This document shows positions 50,144-58,921 of a DNA stretch of 64,000 nt, piece by piece. Position 1 is the first letter of the stretch. Each line of letters starts with the position of its first letter. The translations under genes and the position numbers were made by a program. This DNA is from JAFKFH01 sp017307375 (GTDB lineage: Bacteria > Pseudomonadota > Alphaproteobacteria > Ferrovibrionales > Ferrovibrionaceae): contig OZ245874.1 of the NCBI GenBank assembly GCA_965229335.1, positions 1,054,001-1,118,000 of the forward strand, read 5' to 3'. Below the pieces are notes generated by a model that was given only the letters and a program-made list of their open reading frames with translations, did not search any database and was not told the DNA's origin.

Positions 50144-51256
50144 ATGACGCGACCTGCCCGGTTCATCCTGCGCATGGTGCTGTTCCTGGTCGCGGCGCTC
50201 GCCGTGGCCATCCTGCTGTTCGGCCAGATCAGGGAAGCATTCCTGCATAACCCGGGGCTGAACGGGCTGATCCTCGCGGTCATGCTGATCGGCATCGGCT
50301 TCATTTTCCGGCAGGTGCTGCAGCTCGGCCAGGCCGTCGGCTGGCTCGAGGCCTATCAGCGTGCCTCGCGCTCGACCTCGGCGCCGGTGCCCGATGCGCC
50401 CTCGCTGGTCGTGTCGATGGCGCGCATGCTGGACTCGCGCAAACCCAACAGCCCGATATCGGCCCCGGCGCTGCGCTCGATCCTCGATTCGACGTGGTCG
50501 CGGCTCGACGAATCGCGCGACTTGTCGCGCTATCTGATCGGGCTGATGGTCTTTCTCGGCCTGCTCGGCACGTTCTGGGGCCTGCTGGCGACGGTGTCGT
50601 CGGTCGGCGAGGCGATCAAGGCGCTGTCCCTGTCCGGCGCCGGCGACCCGCTGCAGCTGTTCGACGGGTTGAAGAAGGGCCTGGAGGCACCGCTTTCGGG
50701 CATGGGCACGGCCTTTTCGTCCTCGCTGCTCGGTCTTGCCGGGTCGCTGGTGCTGGGCTTCCTCGATCTCCAGGCCGGGGCGGCGCAGAACCGCTTCTAC
50801 AACGAACTCGAGGAATGGCTGTCGGGCATGACCAAGGTCGGCGCCTCCGGCGCGATGATCGAGGGCGACCAGTCGGTGCCGGCCTATGTCCAGGCACTGC
50901 TCGAACAGACCGCGGAAGGCCTGGAAAACCTGCAGCGCGCGATGGCGCGCGCCGAGGATAACCGGGCGGCTTCCAACCAGGCGGTGTTCCAGCTGGCCGA
51001 GCAATTGGCGGTGCTGACCGATTCGATGCGGGCCCAGCAGGACGTGCTGCGGCGGCTGGCCGACAATGGCGGGCAGACCGACGGGTTCGACGGTGCGGCG
51101 CGCAACCACCTGCGCAACATCGACGTCTATGTCACCCGCCTGCTGGAGGAGACCGCGGTCGGCCGCAACCGGATGATCGAGGAGGTCCGCTCCGAGATCA
51201 AGCTGCTGGCCCGCACCGTCGCGATGGTGGCCGACAACCGCCGCACCGGCGCCTGA
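50144..51256 (+). CDS. MotA/TolQ/ExbB-family proton channel protein
   Basis: This 370-residue inner-membrane protein has four likely helices: two near residues 9-27 and 40-58, then the channel pair YLIGLMVFLGLLGTFWGLLATV (near 130) and GMGTAFSSSLLGLAGSLVLGF (near 190). The last two match the MotA/TolQ/ExbB core, including LGTFWGL and the small-residue face GMGTAFSSSL. A cytoplasmic helical tail of about 150 residues follows. GAGGGG lies 5 bases before ATG 50144; a GTG two codons earlier is possible. The MotB-like partner follows after 11 bases, so they form a proton-driven stator-like pair. Confidence 0.87.
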   Translation: MTRPARFILRMVLFLVAALAVAILLFGQIREAFLHNPGLNGLILAVMLIGIGFIFRQVLQLGQAVGWLEAYQRASRSTSAPVPDAPSLVVSMARMLDSRKPNSPISAPALRSILDSTWSRLDESRDLSRYLIGLMVFLGLLGTFWGLLATVSSVGEAIKALSLSGAGDPLQLFDGLKKGLEAPLSGMGTAFSSSLLGLAGSLVLGFLDLQAGAAQNRFYNELEEWLSGMTKVGASGAMIEGDQSVPAYVQALLEQTAEGLENLQRAMARAEDNRAASNQAVFQLAEQLAVLTDSMRAQQDVLRRLADNGGQTDGFDGAARNHLRNIDVYVTRLLEETAVGRNRMIEEVRSEIKLLARTVAMVADNRRTGA

Positions 51257-51267
51257 TCGTCCGGGCC

Positions 51268-52542
51268 ATGGCACGTCCCCGCATTCCCTACGATACCAAC
51301 CGGGCCTGGCCCGGCTACGTCGACGTGCTGTCGACCCTGCTGATGGTCATCGTCTTCGTGCTGGTGGTGTTCGTGCTGGCCCAGTTCTTCCTGGCCAACG
51401 CACTCTCCGGCCGCGATCGCGCGCTGGAGCAGTTGAACCGCCAGATTTCGGAGCTGACCTCGCTGTTGAGCCTCGAACAGCAGGCCAATGTCGAACTGCG
51501 CCAGAACGTGGCCCAGCTTTCCGCCTCGCTGCGCGATTCGACCGCGGCGCGCGACCAGCTCGCCGCCCGGCTGGGCGAACTGAACCGGGCCAACGAGGAT
51601 ACGACGGCCCGGGTCGGGGCCGAACGCTCCAACGTCGTGACGCTGCAATCCCAGCTGACCGAGGCTGAAAATCGCCTCAAGACGGCGCAGGCCCAGCGCG
51701 ACGATCTCGATACCAAGCTGCGCTCGGCCCAGGCCCAGCTGGCCGAGAGCGATGCCAGGCTGCGCGCGGCGACCGCCCAGAACGCCGAGGCGGCGGCGAA
51801 GCTGCGCGAGGCCGAGGGTCGGCAGACCTTCACCCAGGCGGAACTCGACGCGACCAAGGGGCGGCTGACCTCGGCCAACACCATGCTGGAGGACGAGAAG
51901 AAGCTGACCGAGATGGCGCGCAGCCAGGTCGATCTGCTGAATCGCCAGCTGCTGGCATTGCGCGAGCAGATGGCCTCGCTGCAGAAGGCGCTCGATGCGT
52001 CCGAGGCCAAGGACAAGGAGCAGGAAGCGCAGATCTCCGATCTCGGCCGCCGGCTCAACGTCGCGCTGGCCCGCAAGGTCGAGGAATTGTCGAAGTATCG
52101 CTCGGAATTCTTCGGCCGGCTGCGCGAGGTCCTGGGCAACCGGCGCGATGTGCAGATCGTCGGCGACCGTTTCGTGTTCCAGTCGGAAGTGTTGTTCCCC
52201 TCCGGCTCGGCCGAGTTGAACGATGCCGGCAGGGAGCAGATGGCGAAGCTTGCCAAGACCCTGATGGAAATTTCGGCCGAGATGCCGCAGGACCTGCCCT
52301 GGATCCTGCGGGTCGACGGCCATACCGACAGGATACCGATCAAGACCGCGCAATTCCCGTCGAACTGGGAATTGTCGACCGCGCGCGCCGCCACCGTCGC
52401 GAAATTCCTGATCGGTCAGGGTGTGCCGCCCAATCGTATCGCCGCCGCCGGCTTCGGCGAATTCCAGCCGCTGGACGATCGCGACGACGAGATCGCCCTG
52501 CGCCGCAACCGCCGTATCGAACTCAAGCTGACCGAGCGCTGA
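51268..52542 (+). CDS. MotB-like protein with coiled coil and OmpA domain
   Basis: This 424-residue protein has a single N-terminal membrane helix preceded by WPGYVDVLSTLLM, in which Asp19 stands where MotB-type stators carry the proton-binding Asp. Residues about 48-285 are a long charged coiled coil. The C-terminal OmpA/MotB domain (about 295-424) has LFPSGSAELNDAG, the peptidoglycan-binding VDGHTDRIPI and RRNRRIELKL. It would anchor the partner channel to the cell wall. It is not flagellar MotB, since no flagellar genes are nearby. The 3' end overlaps a convergent MFS gene by 20 bases. Confidence 0.88.
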   Translation: MARPRIPYDTNRAWPGYVDVLSTLLMVIVFVLVVFVLAQFFLANALSGRDRALEQLNRQISELTSLLSLEQQANVELRQNVAQLSASLRDSTAARDQLAARLGELNRANEDTTARVGAERSNVVTLQSQLTEAENRLKTAQAQRDDLDTKLRSAQAQLAESDARLRAATAQNAEAAAKLREAEGRQTFTQAELDATKGRLTSANTMLEDEKKLTEMARSQVDLLNRQLLALREQMASLQKALDASEAKDKEQEAQISDLGRRLNVALARKVEELSKYRSEFFGRLREVLGNRRDVQIVGDRFVFQSEVLFPSGSAELNDAGREQMAKLAKTLMEISAEMPQDLPWILRVDGHTDRIPIKTAQFPSNWELSTARAATVAKFLIGQGVPPNRIAAAGFGEFQPLDDRDDEIALRRNRRIELKLTER

Positions 52543-53839
52543 CCAGCCGCAGGCTGACCGCGATGGCGGCGACGCCCGCCATCGTGGCGACGGCAAACAT
52601 CGGCCGGTAGCCTACCCCCTCCGCCACCGTGCCCAGCACGGCGATGCCGACGGCGAACCCCGACTGGCGCATCAGGATGCCGAGGCCGGCGGCGAGACCG
52701 GCGCTTTCCGGCGGTGCGGCCGCGATCAGCAGGCCCGAAAGCTGGGCCTGGATCAACCCGACACCGCAGCCGGCCAGCAGCATGCCCGCCAGGATGGGCG
52801 TCAGGCCCGTTCCGAGCGAAAGCGCCAGGTTGCCGGCCGCACCGATCGCGAGCCCGAGGGTCAGGAAATGCCGCGGCCCCAGCCGGCCGAGCAACGCCGC
52901 GGCCGCCCCGGGCAGCAGCAGCATCGGCAGCGTGGCGGCCAGCAGGGCCAGGCCCGAGGTCTTGGCATCGAAGCCGAGCGCGGTCGCCAGATAGAGCGGC
53001 AGGTGCACCAGCACCGACCAGTAGGCGACGGAAAGCAGGATGGCGACGAGCCCGATGCCGAGGAAGCCGGGGCGGGTCAGCAGCGTCAGGTCGACCGCCG
53101 GGGCGGGCCGTCGCCGTTCGCGCCAGGCGAAGGCGGCCAGCGCCAGCGCGGCGACCAGTGCCGCGTGCCAGTCCCGCTGCAGCAGCGACCACACGATCAG
53201 CCCGAGCCCGGCGGTGAGCAGCCCGGTGGTGAGGATGTCGAGCGGCCGGTCGGGCCGGCCGGGGGTGGGGGGTACCGTCGCCGGCAGCATCGCCAGCAGC
53301 ACGGCGCAGACCGGCAGGTTGATCAGGAAGATCGTCCGCCATCCCGCCAGTTCGGCGATCAGCCCGCCGCCGGCGGGACCCAAGGCCATCGCCGCGCCGA
53401 CCAGGGTGCCGATCCAGGCGAAAGCCCGTCGCCGCTCGGCCGGGTCGGGGTGGAGCCGGCCGACCAGCGCCAGGCCGGCACAGGTGATCAGGGCGGCGCC
53501 GAACCCCTGGCCCGCGCGCATCGCGATCAGCCAGCCGAGGTTCGGGGCCAGGCCGCAGCCCAGCGAGGCCAGCGCGAAGGCCGCGGTCCCCGCGATGATG
53601 ATGCGGCGCTGGCCGAAGCGATCGGCAATGGCGCCGGCAGCCACCAGGAAACCCGCGAAGACGAGGCTGTAGGCGTCCATGATCCAGGCGAAGCCGGCAA
53701 GGTCGAGGCCGAAGTCCCGCTGCACCTGGGGCATGGCGATGACCACCGCGGCGATGTCGAACTGGACCAGCGCCGAGGCCAGCCCCGTCGCGATCAGGGC
53801 GCCGCGGCCCTGCCGCCATGCCGTCGCTTCAGCCGTCAT
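52523..53839 (-). CDS. MFS transporter, DHA2-type drug exporter
   Basis: This 438-residue transporter has about 14 hydrophobic helices. The N-terminal half shows VQFDIAAVVIAMPQVQRDFG and WIMDAYSLVFAGFLVAAGAIADRFGQRR, the DHA2/EmrB loop motif, then GPAGGGLIAELAGWRTIFLINLP (motif C region). Such proteins export drugs or metabolites by proton antiport. It is divergent from a GcvA-like LysR gene with a perfect LysR box in the 99-base gap. Confidence 0.87.
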   Translation of the reverse strand: MTAEATAWRQGRGALIATGLASALVQFDIAAVVIAMPQVQRDFGLDLAGFAWIMDAYSLVFAGFLVAAGAIADRFGQRRIIIAGTAAFALASLGCGLAPNLGWLIAMRAGQGFGAALITCAGLALVGRLHPDPAERRRAFAWIGTLVGAAMALGPAGGGLIAELAGWRTIFLINLPVCAVLLAMLPATVPPTPGRPDRPLDILTTGLLTAGLGLIVWSLLQRDWHAALVAALALAAFAWRERRRPAPAVDLTLLTRPGFLGIGLVAILLSVAYWSVLVHLPLYLATALGFDAKTSGLALLAATLPMLLLPGAAAALLGRLGPRHFLTLGLAIGAAGNLALSLGTGLTPILAGMLLAGCGVGLIQAQLSGLLIAAAPPESAGLAAGLGILMRQSGFAVGIAVLGTVAEGVGYRPMFAVATMAGVAAIAVSLRLVSARSA

Positions 53840-53916
53840 GTCCGCCTCCTCATGCCCGATGGCGGCAGCATGGCGGCGCCGGCGGCGCGCAAACAAATGA
53901 TCGCCTCTCAAACCGG

Positions 53917-53933
53917 CATGAATTAGTTTCATG
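53917..53933. promoter_or_regulatory. LysR-type operator CATGAA-N5-TTCATG
   Basis: Perfect 6-base arms, CATGAA and TTCATG, surround TTAGT. The inner 13 bases have the T-N11-A form, and the site contains ATTAG, the complement of GcvA's CTAAT. It ends 5 bases before the LysR start, where it could also block ribosome or polymerase access, and lies 78 bases before the divergent MFS gene. Confidence 0.6.
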
Positions 53934-53938
53934 CGATC

Positions 53939-54871
53939 ATGCGCCGCCTGCCGCCCTTCAGTCCGCTGGTCGCCTTCGATGCCGTGATGCGGCATCTGAG
54001 CTTCACGCGTGCCGCGGCGGAACTCGGCATTACCCAGAGCGCGGTCAGCCATCGCCTTGCCCAGATCGAGCGGCATTTCGGCACGGCGCTGTTCCACCGC
54101 CTCAATCCCGGGCTGGCCCCGACGGCCGCGGGACTTGCCCTGGCCCCCGCCTTGCGGGAGGCGCTTGATCGGCTCGCCGATCTCGACCGCCATGTCCGCC
54201 GGCCGTCGGCAGGCCGCAGCCTGCTGCGCGTCGGCGTTGGTCCCGCGCTGTCGCGCTGGTGGCTGGTCCGCCGCCTGCCCGAATTCGCCGCGGCGCATCC
54301 GGAGATCGGCCTGGAACTGACGACGGTGACGAGCGAGGCGGCGGCGCGCGGCGTCGATGTCTGGTTGCGCTGGCTGCCCCGGGGGGAGGCGCGGCGCAGC
54401 TCGGTCTCGCGGCCGCTGTTCGGCGAGCGGGTGTTCCCCGTCTGCCATCCGCGGCTGGTCGCGGGCGGCCTGACGCTCGGCGATCTCCCGCTGCTGCACA
54501 AGGGGCGCCCCGAAGCGCAGGGCGCCGAATGGAACTGGGCGACCTGGTTCGACCGGCTGGGGCTGGACCGGCCCGCGGCGCCCGCGCCGGGCGATCTCGG
54601 ATTCGACGATATCGACACCGCGCTCTCGGCCGCGGCCGAGGGGGCGGGCGTCGCGCTCGGCCGTTCGCTGCTGGTGCATGATGCGCTGGCGGACGGGCGG
54701 CTGGTCCGCGTTCTGCCCGAGATCTTCGATCTGGCCTCGTCGAAGGTCCATGTCGCGGCCTGGCGGCCCGAACTGATCGACGACGCCGCGCTCGGCCGCT
54801 TCGTCGCCTGGATGGTGCGGGAAACGGCGCGGACCGTTGCCGCGCCGGAAACGGTCAGCCCACCCGCTTGA
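53939..54871 (+). CDS. LysR-family regulator, GcvA-like
   Basis: This 310-residue LysR-type regulator begins RRLPPFSPLVAFDAVMRHLS, then FTRAAAELGITQSAVSHRLA as the helix-turn-helix and IERHFGTALFHRLNP. The effector domain matches the GcvA group (LLRVGVGPALSRWWLVRRLP, ending in SALSAAAEGAGVALGRSLL-like sequence). It probably controls the divergent DHA2-type exporter through the adjacent box. Its 3' end overlaps the convergent GntR gene by 17 bases. Confidence 0.9.
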   Translation: MRRLPPFSPLVAFDAVMRHLSFTRAAAELGITQSAVSHRLAQIERHFGTALFHRLNPGLAPTAAGLALAPALREALDRLADLDRHVRRPSAGRSLLRVGVGPALSRWWLVRRLPEFAAAHPEIGLELTTVTSEAAARGVDVWLRWLPRGEARRSSVSRPLFGERVFPVCHPRLVAGGLTLGDLPLLHKGRPEAQGAEWNWATWFDRLGLDRPAAPAPGDLGFDDIDTALSAAAEGAGVALGRSLLVHDALADGRLVRVLPEIFDLASSKVHVAAWRPELIDDAALGRFVAWMVRETARTVAAPETVSPPA

Positions 54872-55547
54872 GCGGGGTTTCCAACAGGCTTTCGGTGGTG
54901 TCCTGGATGTGACGGGCGATCAGGCCGACGGCGGTAGTCGCGTCGCGGGCCATTGTCGCCTCGAAGATGCGTCGATGCTCGGCGTCGACATCGCGGCTCG
55001 GCACGCTTTGGGCCGAGAGGTGTCGGTAACGCTCGGCCTGCTCGTAGAGCGACCGGCGCAGGGTCAGCAGGCGCTGGCTGCCGCAGGCCTGGACCAGTGC
55101 CTCGTGGAAGCCGCCATGGGCGACGGTCCACTGCGGGTTCAGCAGGTCGGTATCCTCGGCCACCCGCTCCGGCGTGCCCGACAGCTGGTGGAAGGCCGCG
55201 ACCAGCCGCGATTCCCAGGCGAGGTCGCCGCGCTCGATCGCCCGGCGCAGGCAGACGCTTTCGATCTCGACGCGCATCGTGCCGAGATCGATCAGGTCCT
55301 CGCGCGAGATCGGCGAGACCTGGAAACCGCGCTGGGGCTCGGCGATCACGAGGCCCTCGGCCGACAGCCGCGACAGCGCCTCGCGCACCACGCCCAGCGA
55401 GACGCCGAGCCGCTCGCACAGCGTCGCTATCTTCAGGCGCTGGGCCGGCGGCAGGCGCCCGGCCAGGATTTCCCGGCGGATCACCTCATAGGTCGCAACC
55501 GTCTGGCTCTTGGCCTCACCCGGGCCCGGGGTCGGGTCCATGCGCAT
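54855..55547 (-). CDS. GntR-family FCD regulator of the adjacent catabolic operon
   Basis: This 230-residue regulator has a GntR winged helix: TVATYEVIRREILAGRLPPA, KIATLCERLGVSLGVVREAL, SRLSAEGLVI. The FCD sensor domain has metal-site residues in HGGFHEALVQACGS and DAEHRRIFEATMARD. Either of two ATGs two codons apart (55547, 55541) may start it. It is divergent from a nine-gene uptake and degradation operon, whose repressor it probably is; the inducer should be the imported compound or an intermediate. Confidence 0.88.
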   Translation of the reverse strand: MRMDPTPGPGEAKSQTVATYEVIRREILAGRLPPAQRLKIATLCERLGVSLGVVREALSRLSAEGLVIAEPQRGFQVSPISREDLIDLGTMRVEIESVCLRRAIERGDLAWESRLVAAFHQLSGTPERVAEDTDLLNPQWTVAHGGFHEALVQACGSQRLLTLRRSLYEQAERYRHLSAQSVPSRDVDAEHRRIFEATMARDATTAVGLIARHIQDTTESLLETPLKRVG

Positions 55548-55683
55548 CGCTCCAACGTCGTCCTCGGCCGACAGGCTTTACGCCATCGTCGGCCGGAAGC
55601 ATATCGCGGATCATTCGTCAGAAAATATATTTTTTGTCTTGATCTATGATTTTGCCCATGAAAAAAAGATGTCTAGGGGAGGG

Positions 55684-55699
55684 CCGGGGTGGCCCCCGG
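55684..55699 (+). promoter_or_regulatory. Hairpin CCGGGG-TGGC-CCCCGG in the leader of the catabolic operon
   Basis: A perfect 6-bp GC stem with a 4-base loop lies 17 bases before the ATG of the FAH-family gene, next to its ribosome-binding region. The sequence just before it (55617-55675) is AT-rich and should hold the promoter, though no exact box pair stands out. The hairpin may tune translation or protect the transcript's 5' part. Confidence 0.45.
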
Positions 55700-55716
55700 A
55701 TAAACAAGGGTGGGGC

Positions 55717-56577
55717 ATGCGCTTCGTAACCTATGCCGTGCAGGGCAAGTCGGGTCTGGCGATCGAGAAGGACGGGCGGCTCTACGGCGTCCGGCAGGGG
55801 GGCGAGGGTTTTCCCGGCACGCTCGACGAGCTGTTGCAGAACGGCGGCGACCTCAAGGCCGCCCATGCCGCGATCGAGCAGCGGGGCGAGGCCCTGGACG
55901 CTGACGCGATCACCTACCTGCCGCCGTTCCAGCGGCCTTCCAAGATCATCTGCGTCGGGCTGAACTATGCCGACCACACCAAGGAAAGCCCCTATGAGCA
56001 GCCGGCCTACCCGACGCTGTTCGCGCGCTTTCCATCGAGCCTGATCGGCCATCGCGCCGCCATCGTCCGTCCGCGCGCCTCCGAACAGCTCGACTACGAA
56101 GGCGAGATGGTCGCCGTGCTGGGCCAGGGCGGGCGGCATGTCGCGCCGGAAAAGGCGCTCGATCTCGTGGCCGGTTATTCGGTCTTCAACGAAGCCTCGA
56201 TCCGCGACTATCAGTTCAAGTCGCCGCAATGGACGGTGGGGAAGAATTTCGACGGCACCGGCGCCTTCGGCCCCGCCTTCGTCACGGCGGACGAACTGCC
56301 GGCCGGCGGCTCGGGCCTGCATATCGAAACCCGGCTCAACGGCCAGGTGATGCAGTCGGCGACGACTGCCGACATGCTGTTCGACGTCAGGACGGTGATC
56401 TCGGTGGTGTCGGAGGCGATCACGCTGTGGCCGGGCGACGTGCTGGTGATGGGGACGCCGGCCGGCGTCGGCTTCGGCCGCAAGCCGCCGCTGTTCATGA
56501 GGCACGGCGATGTCTGCGAGGTCGAGATCGAGGGCATCGGCAAGCTGGTCAATCCGATCCGCGACGAAACTGCCTGA
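55717..56577 (+). CDS. Fumarylacetoacetate hydrolase (FAH)-family protein
   Basis: This 286-residue enzyme has the FAH fold: an N-terminal barrel (RFVTYAVQGKSGLAIEKDG) and a catalytic domain starting at KIICVGLNYADHTKE. Metal ligands are Glu128 and Glu130 in DYEGEMVAVLG, with Glu159 in VFNEASIRDYQ in the position usually held by Asp in this family. GKNFDGTGAFGPAFVT and VMGTPAGVGFGRKPP complete the site. FAH-type enzymes cleave C-C bonds or hydrate ring-cleavage products. It is first in the operon, followed by an extradiol-type VOC protein. Confidence 0.88.
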   Translation: MRFVTYAVQGKSGLAIEKDGRLYGVRQGGEGFPGTLDELLQNGGDLKAAHAAIEQRGEALDADAITYLPPFQRPSKIICVGLNYADHTKESPYEQPAYPTLFARFPSSLIGHRAAIVRPRASEQLDYEGEMVAVLGQGGRHVAPEKALDLVAGYSVFNEASIRDYQFKSPQWTVGKNFDGTGAFGPAFVTADELPAGGSGLHIETRLNGQVMQSATTADMLFDVRTVISVVSEAITLWPGDVLVMGTPAGVGFGRKPPLFMRHGDVCEVEIEGIGKLVNPIRDETA

Positions 56578-56640
56578 TACCGCCACAATGAAGCGACAGA
56601 TCGCGGATCCAGCCGCGACGGCCGACCGGAGGAGGAAAAC

Positions 56641-57588
56641 ATGTCAGTCGAAACCCAGGACCGCCCGCTCGCCGTTCATTCGCTGAACCATTTTGCGCTG
56701 GCGGTACCCGACCTGCAGGCCGCGCAGGCCTTCTATACGAATTTCGGGCTCAGGGCCCGGACCGAAGGCAACTTGCTGGCCCTGGAAGCCGCCAACGGGC
56801 TGACGGTGGCGCGCGTGGTCGAAGGGCCGCGCAAGCGGTTGCATCACCTGTCGTTTGCCGTCGATGCCGCCGACCTCGATCCGTTCATCGCGCGGCTGAA
56901 GGCACAGGGCATCGAGATCGAACGGCCGGACATGCGCGTCCATGACCAGGCGGTCTGGTTCCGCGACCCCGACGGCAACCTGTTCGAGGTGGCCGCCGCC
57001 CCGCGCAGCATGCCGACCACCAAGAGCTACAAGGGCCCTGAAGTCCGCGGGCCGGGCGCGCGCACCGCCGAGGAGATGTACCAGACCACGCAGGCGCGCG
57101 GCGTGCGGCCGCTGCGGCTCGGCCATTGCCTGCTGTTCTCGACCGATGTCGGCCGCTCGATCGAGTTCTATGGCCGGGCGCTGGGGTTGCGGCTGTCCGA
57201 CCGGTCGGGCGACATCGTCGGCTTCATGCATGCCCCGCATGGCTGCGACCACCACATCCTCGCCTTCGCCAAATCGCATCAGCCGGCCTTCCACCATGCG
57301 AGCTTCGAGGTCGAGGACGTCGACCGCATCGGGCTCGGCGCCGAGAACATGGTGCGCAAGGGCTACGAAAAAGGCTGGGGGTTCGGCCGGCACATGGCAG
57401 GGTCGAATTTCTTCTACTACGCGGGCGATCCCTGGGGCAGCTTCGCCGAGTACTTCTGCGACATGGACTATATTCCGGCCGGCGAGCCCTGGAAGGCGCA
57501 GGACCTGCCGCCCGAGCACAGCCTGCATCTGTGGGGGCCGCGCGTGCCCGATTATTTCCTGCATAACGCGGAGGCCGACCAGGACTGA
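56641..57588 (+). CDS. VOC-family extradiol-type dioxygenase
   Basis: This 315-residue protein has two glyoxalase/VOC modules, the layout of type I extradiol catechol dioxygenases. The likely iron ligands are all in the second module: His162 (RLGHCLLFSTD), His218 or His219 (AFHHASFEVED) and Glu270 (GSFAEYFCDMD). The catalytic-acid His204/205 is in CDHHILAFA. A strong GGAGGA site precedes the ATG. Together with the FAH-type hydrolase it suggests ring opening followed by cleavage or hydration. The aromatic substrate is not known. Confidence 0.86.
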   Translation: MSVETQDRPLAVHSLNHFALAVPDLQAAQAFYTNFGLRARTEGNLLALEAANGLTVARVVEGPRKRLHHLSFAVDAADLDPFIARLKAQGIEIERPDMRVHDQAVWFRDPDGNLFEVAAAPRSMPTTKSYKGPEVRGPGARTAEEMYQTTQARGVRPLRLGHCLLFSTDVGRSIEFYGRALGLRLSDRSGDIVGFMHAPHGCDHHILAFAKSHQPAFHHASFEVEDVDRIGLGAENMVRKGYEKGWGFGRHMAGSNFFYYAGDPWGSFAEYFCDMDYIPAGEPWKAQDLPPEHSLHLWGPRVPDYFLHNAEADQD

Positions 57589-57596
57589 CGACCGAT

Positions 57597-57614
57597 GCCG
57601 GCACGACTGCCGGC
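57597..57614 (+). promoter_or_regulatory. Small hairpin before the binding-protein gene
   Basis: Two copies of the self-complementary GCCGGC (57597-57602 and 57609-57614) flank ACGACT and can form a 6-bp stem. It lies between the dioxygenase stop and the binding-protein ribosome site GGGAGGAG. Such hairpins often stabilise the abundant binding-protein message. Confidence 0.35.
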
Positions 57615-57648
57615 CGATAAAGAACGACCCTTGGGAGGAGCAAAAACA

Positions 57649-58905
57649 ATGATCAAGTTCACACGCCGGTCGCTGCTGGCGGCCGGTTCGGCCATGCTGA
57701 TGCTGGCGGGAATCGGGCTTGCCGCCCCGGCCCGCGCGCAGGAACCGATCAAGATCGGCTTCTCGATGGCGCTGACCGGCGGCCTCGCTTCCAACGGCAA
57801 GGCGGCGCTGGCCGCCATGCAGATCTGGGAGGAGGAGGTCAACGGCCGCGGCGGCCTGATCGGGCGCCCCGTCAAGCTCGTCTACTACGACGACCAGTCG
57901 AACGGCGCCACCGTGCCGGGCATCTACACCAAGCTGCTCGACGTCGACAAGGTCGACCTGCTGCTGTCGGGCTATTCGACCGCAGCGATCGCCCCGGCGA
58001 TGCCGATCGTGATCCAGAAGAAGATGGTCTTCCTGACGCTGCTCGGTTTCAACATGAACAGCGAGTTCAAGTACGACCGGTATTTCAGCATGATCCCGGC
58101 CGGGTCCGACGCCAACCGCGACTTCTCGAAGGGGTTCCTCGAGGTCGCGGCGACGATGAACCCGAAGCCCAAGACCATCGCCGTCGTCAATCTCGATGCC
58201 GAGTTTCCCAAGCGCGCCTCGGACGGCCTGAAGGATAATCTCAAGAAATACGAGCTCAAGGTCGTCTACGACCAGTCCTACCCGCCGACCACGGTCGACT
58301 TTCTGCCGATCATCCGCGCGGTCGCGGCGGCCAAGCCCGACCTGGTCTACTTCGTCTCCTACCCCGTCGATTCCGCCGGCCTGATCCGGGCCATCCGCGA
58401 GGTCGGGCTGAAGGCGATGATGGTCGGCGGCGGCATGGTCGGGCCGCAGATCGGCTCCTTCAAGACGATGATGGGCCCGGCCCTCAACAACATGGTCATC
58501 TGGGATACCTACGTGCCGGAGAAGACGCTGAACTTCCCCGGCATCGAGGAATTGCTGGCCAAGTACCAGCCGCGCTCGCAGGGCCTCGATCCGCTCGGCT
58601 TCTACGTGCCGCCGCTGGCCTATGCCAACATGCAGGTGCTGGAACAGGCGGTCACCAAGGTCGGCAAGATCGACCAGGGCGCGCTGGCCGAGTACATGCA
58701 TGCCAACACGTTCTCGACCGTGCTTGGCGACGTGAAGTTCGACAAGATGGGCGAATGGAGCCAGGAACGGCTGCTGCTGGTCCAGTACCAGAACATCAGC
58801 GGCAACGGTCTCGACCAGTTCAAGAAGCCGGGGACCCAGCCGGTGCTGTATCCGCCGCAGTACAAGTCGGGCAACCTCGTCTATCCGTTCGAAGCCAAGC
58901 GCTGA
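57649..58905 (+). CDS. Branched-chain-type ABC transporter substrate-binding protein
   Basis: This 418-residue periplasmic protein has an export signal with twin Arg in FTRRSLLAAGSAM and a cleavage region at APARAQ, so Sec or Tat export is possible. The mature part is LivJ-like: IKIGFSMALTGGLASNGKAALAA, GLIGRPVKLVYYDDQSN and LLLSGYSTAAIAPAMPI. LIV-type binding proteins of catabolic operons commonly bind aromatic acids or other carboxylates rather than amino acids. It is followed by two permease and two ATPase genes. Confidence 0.92.
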   Translation: MIKFTRRSLLAAGSAMLMLAGIGLAAPARAQEPIKIGFSMALTGGLASNGKAALAAMQIWEEEVNGRGGLIGRPVKLVYYDDQSNGATVPGIYTKLLDVDKVDLLLSGYSTAAIAPAMPIVIQKKMVFLTLLGFNMNSEFKYDRYFSMIPAGSDANRDFSKGFLEVAATMNPKPKTIAVVNLDAEFPKRASDGLKDNLKKYELKVVYDQSYPPTTVDFLPIIRAVAAAKPDLVYFVSYPVDSAGLIRAIREVGLKAMMVGGGMVGPQIGSFKTMMGPALNNMVIWDTYVPEKTLNFPGIEELLAKYQPRSQGLDPLGFYVPPLAYANMQVLEQAVTKVGKIDQGALAEYMHANTFSTVLGDVKFDKMGEWSQERLLLVQYQNISGNGLDQFKKPGTQPVLYPPQYKSGNLVYPFEAKR

Positions 58906-58921
58906 GAAGGGTACAAGGCCC

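Noticed and set aside
48743..52542. Zorya-type phage defence (ZorAB are MotA/MotB-like)
   Set aside because: No ZorC/D/E helicase or nuclease partners follow. The coiled coil is in the MotB-like partner, not in a long ZorA tail, and the genes sit beside housekeeping suhB.
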